Shown here one piece after another: positions 35,226 to 45,392 of a stretch of DNA of 64,000 bases (positions are counted from its first letter, which is position 1; the number at the start of each line of letters is the position of its first letter). Both the position numbers and the translations under genes were made by a program. Source of the stretch: Labyrinthula sp. Ha (Eukaryota; Sar; Bigyra; Labyrinthulida; Labyrinthulaceae); the NCBI GenBank assembly GCA_015227615.1, contig JAALGZ010000019.1, forward strand, positions 310,001 to 374,000, read 5' to 3'. The notes beneath the pieces were generated by a model. It ran no database searches, was not told where the DNA came from, and was given only the letters and a program-made list of their open reading frames with translations.

Positions 35226-38200
35226 ATGAAAAAGATATCTTTGGAAAGACGGAGTTCTGGACCTGAAAAACATCCTTCAGATCATTCAATTTACAATGGT
35301 TATGTTTTTACTCAGAGATCATACAATTTAAAGAGTTTGCAACAGAGATATGTTGTGATAGATACGAAACACAGGTTTTTGTCGTTTAGCAGACCCAAGA
35401 AGAAAAACCTCTGTACCAGAATGTACTACTTTGAGGAAATAAAATGTATTGATTTCATTGGAACTAATATCGGCTATTTTTCATTCCGTTGTACTGCTTT
35501 GAAAGGTGGAAAGTTCACATGTCTTGTTGAGAAGAGAGTAGACGCTTTGGATTGGGTTAGGATAATACGGTTGCTCCTGAAAACCCCAAGAGAAAAGAAT
35601 ATTGAGTTTGAAACCAACGTCAAGGAGAATATTTTACATTCAAATAATAAGACTGAGAATCAAGAAGATATAAATGTATTGAAAAAGTATAGAAAAAGGA
35701 TTCAACAGGAGCAAGAAATGAAAGGTAAGGAGAACTCATGGAAACCGAGTTTGCTGCGCAGACCAAGGTTAAAAATAAGTCAAGCAGATAATAAGCTTCT
35801 TAGAGATTGTGGATTCAGTTATGTTATACAGGAAATGTTTGACGAAGAAACAGGAGAAGTCGTTCCTCAGAGCTGCTTAATCAGGCTAGCTGATCAAGCA
35901 GCTGATGTTATTACCAAGTCATTCCGAAATTACAAGGCTCGTAAAAAAATTAAGATTGTCTGTATCTTGAATATGCTTAAAATCAGGTTTAGGAGGAACT
36001 TGTTGCTGCAGTTCAACAGGTGGAAATATTTAACTTGGTTTCATCGCGAAACTGAAAAACTATCTGTGGAGTTTGTGCTACAAGTTGTACAGAAATGTTT
36101 GAATTTTACTCTTAAATTTCTGATTGCTCAGATCAGTCGAATCCAAGCTCTGTGGCGTTGTGTTCTGGCAATGAGGGTCGTTGATGCGTTTAAGAAGGAA
36201 GTTAAGAGGCACCATCTGCTTTTACTTCGTAAATATGTCCAGTTGATTGTTAAGAAGGAAGACTTGCTGGAACAACTTAAAGCTTTGTTCTTATTTAAGA
36301 GAAATGTTCTTATATGCTTTTGCAAACGATTTGTTTCAGCCCTGTTTACTCAATCAATCGATAAAGCCAAGGGTTTTCTGACTATAATGAACAGTAGCGC
36401 GGGGTTAATTATTAGATTTCTTAGAAACCTTAAGATCATTGCAGAGAACACTAGGATGAGGAGACAAGCTAAAGCACAACGTTTTGTTCATTCTGTTCTC
36501 TTGATGTTTCGATACAGAAAAGCTCAGGTCAAAAAACATAAGGCTACATTATTGATTCAAAAAGCATTTCATAATTTATTTAGTAAACAGATGCTGCATC
36601 GTAAAAGGGTTGCACAGGCAAACTGGAATTATGCTTATCGAGTTTTAGTTTTTAAAAGACAAATTTTTAGGAAGAAATTGTATTATGTTAGGAGGAGGCT
36701 GAATAATGAGATTAGGTTGGTACATGCAGGAAAAATAATTTCCAGGTTCTTCTATAACTTAAGATGGAGATTCTTGTTGAAAGGTGCCAGGAGATGCGCT
36801 CTCCTGTTTCAACCAGCTTTTAGGGAATACTTGAAAAGAAAGAAACTAAGAGCTGTTTTTCTTGTATGTACTCTACAGAGATGGTTAAGAAATTGTCTAT
36901 TGAACAGGAAAAAGAAGAAGCAGCTTGAGTTTTCTAAGACAATGCTGAGAGACTTTTATGTTGCAGGAAATACATCTCTTGAGAACATAATAGCTCTTAG
37001 TTATAATACTTTCAACATGTTCCCTGTCCTAAAGATATTTTTGAAAGAACTAAAGGATATGAAGGAAGCAAAGGGAGAATGGCGTTGTCCTCATAGTTTG
37101 GAGTTTCTGTTCGCCCTAAAAGTAAGTGCCCAGTTTGTTCATCAGCTTGGGGTGAAAAATAGTGTTCTGAAATACAGCCCATGTAAAAGGCCATTTTGCG
37201 CTCAGAACCTCCTCAAAGTGAATCTCTTATGTCATTATCAAACTCTGTACAGACCCCAATTCGATGTGGTACTCTTCTCATTGATTAGAAAATCTATAAT
37301 GAAGAAGCTTAGTGCAAAAATGACTTTGTTGAATACTGGTTCTGAACTCATTTCAAAAGCTCTAACACTCAAAACTGAGATGCACCATCTAAGTGAAACT
37401 TATAACAGTGACATTGAGTACTACGTATCAAACAGGACATATTTTGTTGAAAATTTTACCCCGGCGCAAATCAGCAACCCTGTTGACCCTAGGACACAAC
37501 TTTTCCAAACAGAACTAAATTATTATCAGAATACTATTGAGTTGTTGTCACAGGCTAGGAAACAGCTTTTGGTACTGGGAAAAAAAATCAACGAATTAGT
37601 GAACAGAATATTTAATGGCTACGAAAGTATGGCAGGCTTTTCTTATCTAATGTCCAACTTTTTTTCCATCTGGGATAGTCAGTTTCGAGAGAGACGCAAC
37701 TTACAGGTGCGAGTTCAGCCAAAGAGAGCGCATCTTCTTAAGGATATATCACAAGCAACAAATCAGTTTGATAAGGCTTTGGTTGACCTCATTTGTGCCT
37801 ACGTTTTTAAGAGCGTATCGAGCTACTCTAATGCAAAGACCAAGTGCAATATCCTGGGGAGCAAGCTCATTTCCTTAAAGAATAGTTTCTTGTTTCACAG
37901 AGAGTTTTGCTATGTAAAAAAATATCTTGCGCGGTGGAAAAAGGGCCAGAGCGTGCTTTTACGTGACTTAAATCTTCAGTTGGAGTACGTGGACTCTAAA
38001 TTAGGTTTCTTTACTCGTAAGTTGCTGAGTTATGAAAGCGCTATTCTCTCGATAAAAAACGAAACAAAGTATAATCTTGAAGCTCAATACAATGATGCGC
38101 TGATGGAAAAGGATTGTCTCGCTATTGATGTAGAAGAAATAAACGCTCTTGAGAAAACTAAACTGATAAACAACACAGTTAAAGAGTTCTTTCCGCAGTT

Positions 38201-39335
38201 TAGGTCAAGAAAAGAGAGTGGAAACAAAGTCCAAAAGTTGTTGGAGCAATTTTCTCTTATTGGAAGACAACTAGACTACTTGAAAAACGAAACAAATCAC
38301 TTTGTAGCTTTAGATGCTCGCAATCTGTTTCGAGTAAAGCAACTATCTGTCGCTGGAGATAGGCTACTAAGAGCTACTAATTGTCTTCGAAACTCTGACC
38401 TTACACTTGAAAAAACAAAAAAATTTAAATATAAAAAAATGGTTTGCTACCAATTTGGCAAATGCATTGATAAAATCGAAGTGTTTCGAGAAGCTCTTAT
38501 AGATGGCCATATTGAACTAAATGTATTTGGATTTGTGGACCGAGTGTTAGATTTTATGGCAAACATATTAGAAGAACTTTCTATGGATACCGTTCACCTA
38601 GGGGTTAATGTTTTCAGAGAAAGTACACCAGAAATTTTAAATGAAGAGGATGAGGACGAAGATCCTAGCCTGTTAATCTTGGAGCTTGCTGGCAATACAA
38701 TAAGCAAGATGAAGTCAAGAGCAACCTCCCTCTTTACTAAAGCAAAGAAGATCAGCATAAAAGGTATAAAGGATCAGTACTTTACCTCTGTGGAGAATAT
38801 AATCCGTGAACGACAGGCGGCTGTTCTATTGCAGAAACATATCAGAAAATATAGATACTGGAAGCAAGTAAAGCAAGAGAAAACTCTTGTTTTACAGTGT
38901 TTTGTTCGTAAGTATATAATTGCATATAATGCTAACCTTCGAAATACGCTGAGCTGCACTGTAAAGCTCTATGACTACAATAGATGGTGCTATTATTACC
39001 TTCTAAAATCGAAGACTTCATGGGAAAAACCTGATATCCTCAATGGCATTCACATTAAGTATGGTATAAGATCAAGGAGTAGGAACCACATCTGGTATAC
39101 CTACTCACTATCTTTATTATTCAGGAGTTCAGAAGAAGCTGCTATAACCATCCAATGCTTAATTAGATTTTTTCTGGCAAGGTGTCGTTTGAACAAAAAG
39201 TTATTTAACCTTTATCAAACATACTATGACGAGAACTATGAGCAATTCTATTACAGTAATGTCATATCGGTATTGAAATATGTGTACTTTAACAATTTAG
39301 GGGGAAGTTTTATGGCAGCTTCCTTTCGGGTATGA
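35226..39335 (+). CDS. Large PH - IQ repeats - WW domain protein
   Basis: Intronless, 1,369 residues. A pleckstrin-homology domain spans about 21-118 (GYVFTQRSYNLKSLQQRYVV ... ALDWVRIIRLLL), with the closing Trp of the last helix. IQ-like calmodulin-binding segments follow: VITKSFRNYKARKKIKI at about 226, ISRIQALWRCVLAM at about 303, TLLIQKAFHNLFSKQ at about 441, AVLLQKHIRKYRYW at about 1199 and AAITIQCLIRFFLARCR at about 1304. A WW-like domain is at about 1252-1269 (NRWCYYYLLKSKTSWEKP). The centre (about 500-1190) is long and helical, rich in Lys, Arg and Leu. PH domains bind phosphoinositides, IQ motifs bind calmodulin or light chains, and WW domains bind proline motifs. A membrane- or cytoskeleton-linked scaffold is therefore plausible, but no motor or other enzyme domain is seen. 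It stops with TGA. Confidence 0.8.
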   Translation: MKKISLERRSSGPEKHPSDHSIYNGYVFTQRSYNLKSLQQRYVVIDTKHRFLSFSRPKKKNLCTRMYYFEEIKCIDFIGTNIGYFSFRCTALKGGKFTCLVEKRVDALDWVRIIRLLLKTPREKNIEFETNVKENILHSNNKTENQEDINVLKKYRKRIQQEQEMKGKENSWKPSLLRRPRLKISQADNKLLRDCGFSYVIQEMFDEETGEVVPQSCLIRLADQAADVITKSFRNYKARKKIKIVCILNMLKIRFRRNLLLQFNRWKYLTWFHRETEKLSVEFVLQVVQKCLNFTLKFLIAQISRIQALWRCVLAMRVVDAFKKEVKRHHLLLLRKYVQLIVKKEDLLEQLKALFLFKRNVLICFCKRFVSALFTQSIDKAKGFLTIMNSSAGLIIRFLRNLKIIAENTRMRRQAKAQRFVHSVLLMFRYRKAQVKKHKATLLIQKAFHNLFSKQMLHRKRVAQANWNYAYRVLVFKRQIFRKKLYYVRRRLNNEIRLVHAGKIISRFFYNLRWRFLLKGARRCALLFQPAFREYLKRKKLRAVFLVCTLQRWLRNCLLNRKKKKQLEFSKTMLRDFYVAGNTSLENIIALSYNTFNMFPVLKIFLKELKDMKEAKGEWRCPHSLEFLFALKVSAQFVHQLGVKNSVLKYSPCKRPFCAQNLLKVNLLCHYQTLYRPQFDVVLFSLIRKSIMKKLSAKMTLLNTGSELISKALTLKTEMHHLSETYNSDIEYYVSNRTYFVENFTPAQISNPVDPRTQLFQTELNYYQNTIELLSQARKQLLVLGKKINELVNRIFNGYESMAGFSYLMSNFFSIWDSQFRERRNLQVRVQPKRAHLLKDISQATNQFDKALVDLICAYVFKSVSSYSNAKTKCNILGSKLISLKNSFLFHREFCYVKKYLARWKKGQSVLLRDLNLQLEYVDSKLGFFTRKLLSYESAILSIKNETKYNLEAQYNDALMEKDCLAIDVEEINALEKTKLINNTVKEFFPQFRSRKESGNKVQKLLEQFSLIGRQLDYLKNETNHFVALDARNLFRVKQLSVAGDRLLRATNCLRNSDLTLEKTKKFKYKKMVCYQFGKCIDKIEVFREALIDGHIELNVFGFVDRVLDFMANILEELSMDTVHLGVNVFRESTPEILNEEDEDEDPSLLILELAGNTISKMKSRATSLFTKAKKISIKGIKDQYFTSVENIIRERQAAVLLQKHIRKYRYWKQVKQEKTLVLQCFVRKYIIAYNANLRNTLSCTVKLYDYNRWCYYYLLKSKTSWEKPDILNGIHIKYGIRSRSRNHIWYTYSLSLLFRSSEEAAITIQCLIRFFLARCRLNKKLFNLYQTYYDENYEQFYYSNVISVLKYVYFNNLGGSFMAASFRV

Positions 39336-39425
39336 AAACTTAAGAGAGAACCGGGAACTTCTGAGCCGTTCTTGAAACTGCGCCAAAACTGCAGAAGGCG
39401 AAATTTACATTGAAATTAAGAGAAA

Positions 39426-41078
39426 ATGAGTGAAGATAGTGAAGAAGTTGTTAAGACTGCTCTGTACACGCAGCCGGTGCTACCTGTTGAAGATAAAAGG
39501 AAGAGGTTTGAGTTGTCCCTCCGAGATGTTCCTAAGAAAATTGGTTGTTTCGTTTGTTGTCTGTTTCCATGCATTGCGGTTTCAATTTCTGCGGTGTTCT
39601 CCATCCCTCTGGTGATGTTTGCAGGCTGGTCAAGTCAAGAATCTTTCTTCACTGTGCTATTGGAAATATCAAATGCTAATGGCCATGTGTTGCACTCAAA
39701 CCAGGCCATCGATGAGGAGATTATACCTGATGTTTTTCTCGCAAAGTTGATTATCATTATTGCGGGTTTTATTTCACTAAGTGTTTTTGGTTGTTTCATG
39801 GGGTGTTTTAGTGCTGGACCTATGGATAGACCTCTGACTACTGAACTTATTGATCGGACATCGGGGCAAGTTCTCATGAAAAGAAAACTATCAGAGGTAA
39901 TTGCTGACAACAGACACAGGGAAGAGTTTGATGAGGAAATGCAAGACGATTTTTATTACTTCACCCACATTTTTAAAGAAGGTTCAGGAGATTTGCATCA
40001 ATACTATGGTGTAGGTGGATGTCTCTTTGTATTTGTGGTATTGCCTCTTTTTGTAGCTTTAGTCAGCATGGTTTTTGGCGGCATTTTGGCTATATTTGAA
40101 CCAAATTGGACTTTTAATGATGGATACTGGGTAGTTTTTGGCGAGTTACTGGATATGCAGCTTGACCTAGTAGAACCTGAACCTATTAAATCTACTGGGG
40201 GTAAATTTTTCTTTTGCTTAATGTCGATGTGGTCGTTGGGTTTCTTTGCTTTAATCCTCGCATTTCTTTCTGGACCTGTTATTGTCCCTTTATTTTCTGA
40301 GTTTGAACGAGAGGTTTTAGAAATACGAGAGGATATTAAATCAAGAACATTTAGTTGGCAAAACTACTTTGAAAAACTAGGAACTTTTGTTCTTATTTAT
40401 CTTCCTTTAATAACTGGAGGTTTAGCTATATTCCTAGGTTTACTTCTTGCAATGTTTGGTAGATTTCATGCTGGTGCTGCAATAAGCGAAGTTCTTGCGG
40501 AGTTAATGAACATGCAAACTACGTTGGGGGACATAGAAGCGCGTAAAGGATTCAATCGAGCTTTTATGGCCATAATTGGACTGATAGGTTTGGTTTTCTT
40601 TGCAGTTATTTTTGGCTCAATGAGTCTTCTTTTTGTGCCTGCAATTGTTGCAAAGTTTAACATGATGCCTGACTACACAAAAGCCCACGTTGTGCGACAT
40701 TCGTTTTTTAAGCTCAGTTTGTTTGTGGCCTTTGTTGTTCCTGTTGTAGCTGTTCTACTCAGCATAGTCTTTGGAGGAATTCTCTTCGCTTTGGAGCGCG
40801 CAGTTTCTGATGATGACATATGGACTTTTGAACTCGGGTTCTTCGTAATTTTTTCAGAGATTTTAGATATTCAACTTGAATTCTACAACATCCCTGAAAT
40901 AGATCATGGCTTTGCTAAGTTGATTATGGCTCTGATTGGTTGTTATAGTTTTGCTTTCTTTGCCTTAATTACTGCGGTCATTGGCGGCCCCATTATTTTA
41001 CCCATAGTTCACTACTATACAAACACAACCCCATTTGTATCCAAGTCTGCACACGTGAAGACAGAGAATGAAGTCTAA
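39426..41078 (+). CDS. Membrane protein with four helix-loop-helix repeats, unknown family
   Basis: 550 residues, intronless. Four internal repeats of about 90-110 residues lie at about 40-135, 195-300, 315-415 and 430-530. Each has a hydrophobic helix, a semi-polar segment and a second hydrophobic helix. The loops are alike: FFTVLLEISNANG, WVVFGELLDMQLDL, AISEVLAELMNMQTTL and FFVIFSEILDIQLEF. The helix before each loop often ends FGGIL or LGLLL, and the one after often ends SGP-I-P. Charged linkers of about 60 residues separate repeats 1 and 2. The layout (four M1-loop-M2 units in one chain) recalls ion-channel or TrkH-type folds, but no TTGF or selectivity-filter motif is present. The N-terminus lacks a signal peptide. 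It follows the PH-IQ-WW gene by 90 bp and converges on the gelsolin-like gene with 38 bp between. Confidence 0.75.
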   Translation: MSEDSEEVVKTALYTQPVLPVEDKRKRFELSLRDVPKKIGCFVCCLFPCIAVSISAVFSIPLVMFAGWSSQESFFTVLLEISNANGHVLHSNQAIDEEIIPDVFLAKLIIIIAGFISLSVFGCFMGCFSAGPMDRPLTTELIDRTSGQVLMKRKLSEVIADNRHREEFDEEMQDDFYYFTHIFKEGSGDLHQYYGVGGCLFVFVVLPLFVALVSMVFGGILAIFEPNWTFNDGYWVVFGELLDMQLDLVEPEPIKSTGGKFFFCLMSMWSLGFFALILAFLSGPVIVPLFSEFEREVLEIREDIKSRTFSWQNYFEKLGTFVLIYLPLITGGLAIFLGLLLAMFGRFHAGAAISEVLAELMNMQTTLGDIEARKGFNRAFMAIIGLIGLVFFAVIFGSMSLLFVPAIVAKFNMMPDYTKAHVVRHSFFKLSLFVAFVVPVVAVLLSIVFGGILFALERAVSDDDIWTFELGFFVIFSEILDIQLEFYNIPEIDHGFAKLIMALIGCYSFAFFALITAVIGGPIILPIVHYYTNTTPFVSKSAHVKTENEV

Positions 41079-41116
41079 CTGTAAATTTTATAATACGACT
41101 CACCCAATATTACTTC

Positions 41117-41932
41117 TTAAAATGAAAATGGAACACACAAAGGTTTTGCTTCATTATGAAAGTTCTCACTGAAGAGTGGGGATTCAGTTCCTTCTCTGAT
41201 CTGTTTAATTGGCATATAATTTGGACGATCCTTTTCTTCAATGTACTTCATTGCTTTAGCCATGCCCTGTCCTCTTTCTTTACTTGAACTATCCTTTCCA
41301 ACCCACACCCAGCATACAAAACCATCATCCAATACAAAAACATCTCCAGAGTTCATATAATCTCTTCTACACTTCACAGGTTTGAACTCAATTTGATTCT
41401 TCACCCCTTTCACCCTGAACAATTCTGGCTTCTTATCCTTTGGAAGATCAGCAACTTTAGTAAATCCAGTTTCTACTCCACCTTCTAAATATTCTAACTC
41501 AAACTCATGTTGTTCTAGAACAGATTTAAACTCTGCGCTTTCGTGAAACTGAACTTCTCGGTGCTGGATTGCCGCATCACGAAATTTAGCATCCAACTCA
41601 ACTGTTTTGTAAGCAGCAACTCCATATTCATCCTGACTGCTTTCAGAGCCAATCCAAAAGTAAATATCGTATAGCAGCTTTGAGGTGTCTGCATGCTTTG
41701 TCGTGTGAAGAACAATGTAGGAATCTCCAGTGTGAAATTTACCGTACTTCTTCTTCGGCCAGTGTTTCACTTTAAACTGCTCAATTCTCCAGATCTTCAA
41801 CTCTGGCTCTTCTCCGCACCCATCCCATGCTGTTTCAGTTTCAGCTGAATCTAATCTAGCATCTTTATCCCAATCACTTCCTATTAAAGCTACATTTGTC
41901 TCTTTCCAATCGATTTTCTTTTGTTTTAACAT
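41117..41932 (-). CDS. Gelsolin/severin-like actin-binding protein, two-domain
   Basis: 271 residues from the ATG at 41930-41932; the frame upstream is open but begins with GTG. First gelsolin repeat: LKIWRIEQFKVKHWPKKKYG, FHTGDSYIVLHT, YDIYFWIGSESSQDEYGVAA and YKTVELDAKF (about 45-120). Second: DYMNSGDVFVLDDGFVCWVW and VGKDSSSKERGQGMAKAMKY (about 190-240). GDSYIVL and DIYFWIGxxSSQDE are family signatures, and the Asp/Glu after SSQ belong to the Ca2+-binding site. Gelsolin-family proteins sever or cap actin filaments under Ca2+ control. Severin and fragmin have three repeats, villin six; only two are visible here. It stops with TAA, 38 bp from the convergent upstream gene. Confidence 0.85.
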   Translation of the reverse strand: MLKQKKIDWKETNVALIGSDWDKDARLDSAETETAWDGCGEEPELKIWRIEQFKVKHWPKKKYGKFHTGDSYIVLHTTKHADTSKLLYDIYFWIGSESSQDEYGVAAYKTVELDAKFRDAAIQHREVQFHESAEFKSVLEQHEFELEYLEGGVETGFTKVADLPKDKKPELFRVKGVKNQIEFKPVKCRRDYMNSGDVFVLDDGFVCWVWVGKDSSSKERGQGMAKAMKYIEEKDRPNYMPIKQIREGTESPLFSENFHNEAKPLCVPFSF

Positions 41933-43650
41933 TTTTTTCTCGTTGATTTTGTATGAGATGTTCCAGGGGATAGAGCCGTTTAATATGTGCGCAGTTGCAA
42001 TTCGTGTAAGTTTTGGGCAATTAGATATTGGAACACTGTTTATCTCTTGTTTGGCAAAGTGTTCTAGAATTAAAGAAAGAAACAATATAATAAACACGAG
42101 ACCATATTTACATTAAGAAGGTTTCTAGTCCTTAATAGAGTTTAGAGATATAGGGGAAGGGTACAGAAAGTTCGTAGTAGTATGAACCAAGGGTCAAGAA
42201 CTGAGGTTCAAAGAAGTTATACCTTCGAAATATTGAGCAAATTCAAAACTTATTAAGGAAACTTAAGATTATGAATGAGCCTAGATTAAATATCTTACTC
42301 CTTCCAAAAAAAACAATACTGGTCAAAGATTTCATCTGGCATGTGATTCCATTAAATACTATAATTGTGATAGCATAGTCTTTGAAATACCTGCTAGAAA
42401 TCAAATGAATAGCAGTTCAACTCAATGAGTTCCTTTGAAGATCAAAGTTCTAACATTAGTATGAACATAGTGTTTCATTATTATAATTTCTCAAGTAATG
42501 AATCAAGACTGAACAACAAATGAATTCCACCAAAACTTGGAAGTCATCTCCCTCATCGACCAATTAGTCGGTTCAAAGCTACCTTCATCAAGTTGAGAAT
42601 ATTCAAAAAGAGGTTACATGCTCAGACCAACGTCTACATGAGTGAATGTGTCGACTTACCGCAACAGAAAGTATGACTGATAATCAGAATAAGATCAGTG
42701 AATTTTGGAAACTTTCAAAAAGTCCAAAATTCTTTACCGATACATAGAAAAAAGGTAAAAGATCTTTCGTTATTCAGAACTTCAATCATATTTGACAACT
42801 TGCAAAGAAAATAGATAAACATAGAAAAAGTTGTAGAGGGGAATCATAATAATTCACCAACTAATTACTCAGTGAGGTAGTCTTGCTCTTCAAATCTTGC
42901 AACAAAACTATACATCTCGAACAAGTTTTACTCTAACTGCCCAAGAATTTGTGATTACTGTATTCTATGAGTCGCTAAGCCAAATCTGTCTTTACATCCT
43001 TAATGAAGATCTTCACTTTAGTTTTTAATCAGTTGAAAATTGAGATCAGAACAGCTTTTTTTCTGTAGCAGGTGAAATCTATAGCTTCAATCAAAGACCT
43101 CCTTCATCTCTTGGAAATAACAAGACTGTTTATAGTAAAGAGAGAAAATACACTAACAATTAGCAACTACCTACTAATGTTATGTTGCTGATTTTTTTCT
43201 TATAGAGTAAAATAAAAAACCCGCATTCACTATATATATACTCTCCTATGAAACATAGGAGTTCGAGATCGCATTTTGAAGCAGCATAGTCTTTTCCAAC
43301 GTCAAACTGATAAGAAACTAACTTAAAACACAAAGAAAAGTGTTCTTCTTCCACATTTCTTTTTTCTTTAACCCTACTTATCTGATTACGATAAACTATA
43401 TGCTATACATTAGCATTTGAAAACCTTACATTTGCTATTAGTGAAAATTAAAGAGGTACTAGCAGTTCATAAACGCTTGATATTTCATCTTTGCCTTTTT
43501 TATATATCATTGCTTAGAATAGATGGCACTTCAAACAACTTCTTAGAACTAACTCTCATGAAATGTCACAAAAAAAAGTGGGTTACCTAATACTGATTTA
43601 GATATTACCAAATGTTCAAAGTCTAACTCTACACCTACAATAAAACATAA
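41933..43650. other. Intergenic, no supported gene
   Basis: 1.7 kb of AT-rich DNA between the gelsolin-like gene and the first PA-7TM copy. Short open frames (for example 43160-43354 on -) show no protein features. No RNA gene or repeat is seen. Confidence 0.5.
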
Positions 43651-45363
43651 CTAAAACCGAATCCTTGGACTCCCAGAAGGTTCAAGTATATTAAATGAAT
43701 TTATACTAGATCGACTTGGAAACATTGTAAAACTGCTTGTAGGTTTCAAAAACTCAGGTGTCAGAGTTAATTTCTTCTCATCAGGTTCAGGAGGAGTAAA
43801 AGATCTCTCAGGCGAAGTATTAGTATTATCTTGATATACCTGAGTTGTTTCTTCTCTTGTTACTTTATTTAAAGTTGAAAATTTTTTACTTGGTCCAGAA
43901 ATTCCTTTAATTAAACAAGTTACCATCAGCATTCTTGTTCCTACATCAAAAGGACCAAGTGCAACAAAAGAACAAATATTAAGCTGTACAGAATCATCAA
44001 ATTGTCCAAAAGTAACCATTCTTTCTAATACAACAATTTGTTCGAAAACAAGAACTGCAAATACTGCAAAATATGCAAATAGCCATTTACTTAAATGTGA
44101 TGCCATTAATAAAGCTTTTCTTGAAGGATTATCTTCTGCTAGATTATTCTCTTCAATGAATGAAAAAAGTCCATATCCTGTGAATTTTGTAAGTAAAGAG
44201 AATTTTGGAGGATCTTTTCCATATTCAAAACTTGTTTGTTGAAATTTGTTTTCAATAGTTTGAATAATATTTCCTACAAATAAACTGTTTGCAATTAAAA
44301 AGAAAAATCCAATTACAGCATCAAAATATTTGAAAACTTCGAGAATCTCTTGAGTTTGATTTCCAGGTCTTAATAAGAAATCTTCACACCAAATAAAAGC
44401 GAAAAGAGCAATTACAAGTATAAGATAAAAACCTTTTCCTTTAAAAAAGTCATCTCCAGATAATGTTCGAAAAACTCTTAATAAGATATTATTGCTTGAT
44501 TTCCAAGATAAAAGAAAACATTTATTAGAAAGAAATGTCCAATAATAAGCAGAAACTAAAGTTCCAAAAAAGAAAAGAGTTGCTTGAATACCAACAAGAA
44601 AAAAAGATATATTTGATTTATAATTTCCACCAACAATCCAAACAAATCCATCAAAAGTATTCAAATTGAATAAAGAAATCAAAGCAAAAAATAAAAGTGT
44701 AGCAAGAAAATATTTTAATATAAATCTTCTTGGTCGAGTTCCATTATTAATAACTATTTTTTTCAATGCAGTAATTACTAAGTAAATATTCATAGAAATA
44801 ATGAATAAAAGAATACTGTGAAATAAATATTCTGCAATAAAATAACATTTTTCATGTAAGTTTTCATCTGCACAATTATTTATTTCCACTGAAATACTTT
44901 CCTGAGTTTGAGCAACACGTAAAAAAACTCCAAGAAAGAACTCAAAGTTTGTATCTATAAAAGGAATATTATTGTCTTTTTTATTATGCCCAATGTGAGA
45001 TCTAAACATGGATAAACCAGCTGGTCTTGGATCACTATTTAATATAGCAACAGCACCTAAATTTTCCAAGTTATTATAAGATTCTTCCTCAAAGCAACCA
45101 AAACTTTGTAAATTTGTTGTAATTACAACAAGATCAGTTAAGTTTCGTTCAAAAGTTGAAGTCTTGCATGGATTTTCTGTTGGAAAGAGTAAAGTAGCTT
45201 GAGCATCAATTTGACAGGTTCCTGAAAAATCACCGATTAATTCTGAAAATCTTGTTGTGGGAAAAGGTCCAATTGTTTGTTCTATTTCAGTAAAAGTAAC
45301 TAATATTTCTGAGTTTGTAAACATTATAAAACATAGAAAAGAAACATAAAGAAGGTTTTTCAT
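43651..45363 (-). CDS. PA-like/seven-span membrane protein, copy A
   Basis: 570 residues, intronless. Signal peptide 1-19 (LLYVSFLCFIMFTNSE). The lumenal domain (about 20-178) has six Cys and a protease-associated (PA)-like core: LVVITTNLQSFGCFEEESYN and LENLGAVAILNSDP. Seven predicted spans lie at about 179-200, 213-234, 251-278, 311-330, 343-367, 424-446 and 461-485. A Ser/Thr/Pro-rich cytosolic tail (about 490-570) follows. It is near-identical to copy B at 56071 in opposite orientation and related to copies C and D. The PA-plus-membrane layout recalls SPPL proteases and sorting receptors, but the YD and GxGD aspartyl motifs and a RING are absent. A 7TM receptor or sorting protein is plausible; no family is recognised. 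It stops with TAG. Confidence 0.82.
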   Translation of the reverse strand: MKNLLYVSFLCFIMFTNSEILVTFTEIEQTIGPFPTTRFSELIGDFSGTCQIDAQATLLFPTENPCKTSTFERNLTDLVVITTNLQSFGCFEEESYNNLENLGAVAILNSDPRPAGLSMFRSHIGHNKKDNNIPFIDTNFEFFLGVFLRVAQTQESISVEINNCADENLHEKCYFIAEYLFHSILLFIISMNIYLVITALKKIVINNGTRPRRFILKYFLATLLFFALISLFNLNTFDGFVWIVGGNYKSNISFFLVGIQATLFFFGTLVSAYYWTFLSNKCFLLSWKSSNNILLRVFRTLSGDDFFKGKGFYLILVIALFAFIWCEDFLLRPGNQTQEILEVFKYFDAVIGFFFLIANSLFVGNIIQTIENKFQQTSFEYGKDPPKFSLLTKFTGYGLFSFIEENNLAEDNPSRKALLMASHLSKWLFAYFAVFAVLVFEQIVVLERMVTFGQFDDSVQLNICSFVALGPFDVGTRMLMVTCLIKGISGPSKKFSTLNKVTREETTQVYQDNTNTSPERSFTPPEPDEKKLTLTPEFLKPTSSFTMFPSRSSINSFNILEPSGSPRIRF

Positions 45364-45392
45364 TTTATTGTTTTCTCTCTGGTAAATAGTAA
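43664..45392 (-). repeat. Gene-sized inverted duplication, arm A
   Basis: This 1,729-bp block matches 56042-57770 in inverted orientation almost base for base. Only two amino-acid-changing differences are evident (Ser8/Phe8 and Thr336/Ala336). Similarity starts abruptly at TTACTATTTACC, about 29 bp before the ATG, and ends abruptly at GTCCAAG within the last five codons. Flanks on both sides are unrelated. Confidence 0.9.

Noticed and set aside
34805-35266. 153-residue frame on plus opposite the 34369-35103 gene.
   Set aside because: It is antisense to a gene with a paralogue and membrane features, and the protein looks random.
43651-45363. Signal-peptide-peptidase-like (SPPL) protease identity for the PA plus multi-span family.
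   Set aside because: The catalytic YD and GxGD motifs and the PAL motif are absent.
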